A stretch of 5,822 bases of DNA from Bacilli bacterium. GTDB lineage: Bacteria > Bacillota_I > Bacilli_A > RFN20 > CAG-288. A program made the translations under genes and the position numbers. This document shows, one piece after another, positions 4,826-5,822 of the stretch. Below the pieces are notes generated by a model. The model made no database searches. It was not told the origin of the DNA and saw only the letters and a list, made by a program, of their open reading frames with translations. Position 1 is the stretch's first letter; the number at the start of each line of letters is the position of its first letter. Location of the stretch: positions 1 through 5,822 of the forward strand of contig JALFLX010000040.1 of NCBI GenBank assembly GCA_022774485.1, read 5' to 3'.

Positions 4826-5822
4826 ATGAAGATCACGTTACCCGATCACTCCATCAAAGAGATAAAAGATGGGTCGACGGCTCTTGAAGCTGCAAAAGCG
4901 ATTGCCCTCTCCTTAGGAGAAAAAGCAATCTGCGCAAAAGTCAACGGTCAACTCTTTGACCTCAACAGCGTCTTACCCGGCGACTGTGAATTTGAAGTTG
5001 TCACAAAACAATCCAAAGAGGCGCTTGAAGTGCTCCGCCACTCCGCTGCTCACCTCATGGCAGAGGCGATTTCTCACCTCTATCCTGGCGTTCAATTCGC
5101 CTATGGACCTGCTACAGAAGACGGTTTCTACTACGATATGAAACTCCCGAAGCCGATCTCTGAAGCGGATTTCCCGAAAATTGAAGCCGAGATGAAGAAA
5201 ATCATCTCTGAGAAACAGCCCATTGTCAGAGAAGAAGTCAGCTATGAAAAAGCCTTAGAGCTCTTCAAAGGGCAGAAATACAAAACAGTCCACATCGAAG
5301 AGCTTCACGAGAAAGGAGCTTCCCTTTCTGTCTATCGCCAAGGCGATTTCATGGATCTTTGCTTAGGCCCCCACATGAGAACCACAAAAGACATCAAGGC
5401 CATCAAGATCATGTCTACTTCCTCTTGTTACTTCCAAGGAAACAAAGAGAACGATTCTCTCACCCGTATCTATGGAACCGCTTTCTTCTCTCAAGAAGAA
5501 CTTGATGCTTATCTCAAGCTTTTAGAGGAAAGAAAAGAAGCAGACCACAAGAGATTAGGTCAACAGCTCTCTTTATTCATGTTCTCAGACTACGGACCTG
5601 GACTTCCGTTCTGGCTTCCTAACGGCATGATCATCCGTCACGAATTAGAGTCATTCCTTTGGGATCTTCTCACCAAGGAATACGGATACACCTTCCTTAA
5701 GACTCCGCAAATGCTCTCCCGTGAGCTTTGGGAAACTTCCGGACACTGGAAGAAATACAAGGAGAACATGTATATCACCAAAGTCGATGGCAAACCCTAT
5801 GCCATCAAACCGATGAACTGCC
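4826..5822 (+). CDS. thrS: Threonine--tRNA ligase (N-terminal 332 codons, cut by window edge)
   Basis: Charges tRNA-Thr with threonine in the cytoplasm. The translated part contains the TGS domain (about 1-62, starting MKITLPDHS), then the editing domain that removes mischarged serine: HSAAH at 72-76 gives the H-x-x-x-H pair, and DLCLGPH at 177-183 supplies C179 and H183. The catalytic domain begins near 245, with LPFWLPNGMIIRHELESFL (260-278) as class II motif 1 and ETSGHW (303-308) before motif 2. The last residues, IKPMNC (327-332), include the first zinc ligand, C332. Motifs 2 and 3 and the anticodon-binding domain lie beyond the window. The start follows AGAAGG (4808-4813) by 12 bases. 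Only 34 bases separate it from the ROK kinase gene, so it probably shares the pyk transcript. The T-box leader seen before many Bacillota thrS genes cannot fit here. No sign of truncation or frameshift. Confidence 0.96.
   Translation, partial: MKITLPDHSIKEIKDGSTALEAAKAIALSLGEKAICAKVNGQLFDLNSVLPGDCEFEVVTKQSKEALEVLRHSAAHLMAEAISHLYPGVQFAYGPATEDGFYYDMKLPKPISEADFPKIEAEMKKIISEKQPIVREEVSYEKALELFKGQKYKTVHIEELHEKGASLSVYRQGDFMDLCLGPHMRTTKDIKAIKIMSTSSCYFQGNKENDSLTRIYGTAFFSQEELDAYLKLLEERKEADHKRLGQQLSLFMFSDYGPGLPFWLPNGMIIRHELESFLWDLLTKEYGYTFLKTPQMLSRELWETSGHWKKYKENMYITKVDGKPYAIKPMNC

Noticed and set aside
4956..5141. 61-codon plus-strand frame inside thrS
   Set aside because: It lies out of frame within the TGS and editing domains of ThrS, which read cleanly; there is no sign of an independent gene.
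1..5822. Defence system, phage, insertion sequence, CRISPR array or tRNA genes
   Set aside because: All coding sequence is accounted for by housekeeping genes, no direct repeats or transposase frames are visible, and the gaps are too short or unstructured.

Overview
The window looks like ordinary chromosomal DNA of a low-to-moderate G+C Bacillota (Firmicutes) bacterium. The Erysipelotrichia or a nearby class fits best, but that is an inference from protein character and not a database match. Supporting evidence: a Gram-positive DnaB-type replication-initiation protein (not the helicase), strong AAGGAGG-type ribosome binding sites, frequent AGA and TTA codons, and a UGA stop on pyk that argues against the Mollicutes UGA=Trp code.

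Layout. (1) Positions 1-884, minus strand: the first 294 codons of dnaB, whose C-terminal domain runs off the left edge. (2) Positions 885-1012: a divergent promoter region. (3) Positions 1013-2291, plus strand: a two-gene NAD operon, NH3-dependent NAD synthase (nadE) followed 7 bases later by an HxGH nucleotidyltransferase resembling archaeal-type NadM rather than the usual bacterial NadD. (4) Positions 2292-2437: a gap with two inverted repeats and a likely promoter. (5) Positions 2438-5822, plus strand: pyruvate kinase (pyk), a short ROK-family sugar kinase overlapping it by 4 bases, then, after 34 bases, threonyl-tRNA synthetase (thrS, first 332 codons; it runs off the right edge).

How the genes work together. 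The NAD pair would cover the last two steps of NAD synthesis (adenylylation, then amidation). pyk and the ROK kinase probably form a central-carbon pair: sugar phosphorylation at the start of glycolysis and ATP production at the end. thrS follows without room for its own T-box leader and probably shares their transcript. In Bacillus subtilis dnaB and thrS also lie in one neighbourhood, so the NAD and glycolysis genes here may sit in a rearranged version of that region.

I see no mobile element, CRISPR array, tRNA or rRNA gene, phage gene or defence system, and nothing that amounts to a new multi-gene system. The points worth a second look are the NadM-like enzyme beside nadE, the ROK kinase without its zinc loop, the dnaB start without a Shine-Dalgarno sequence, and the unusual placement of thrS.
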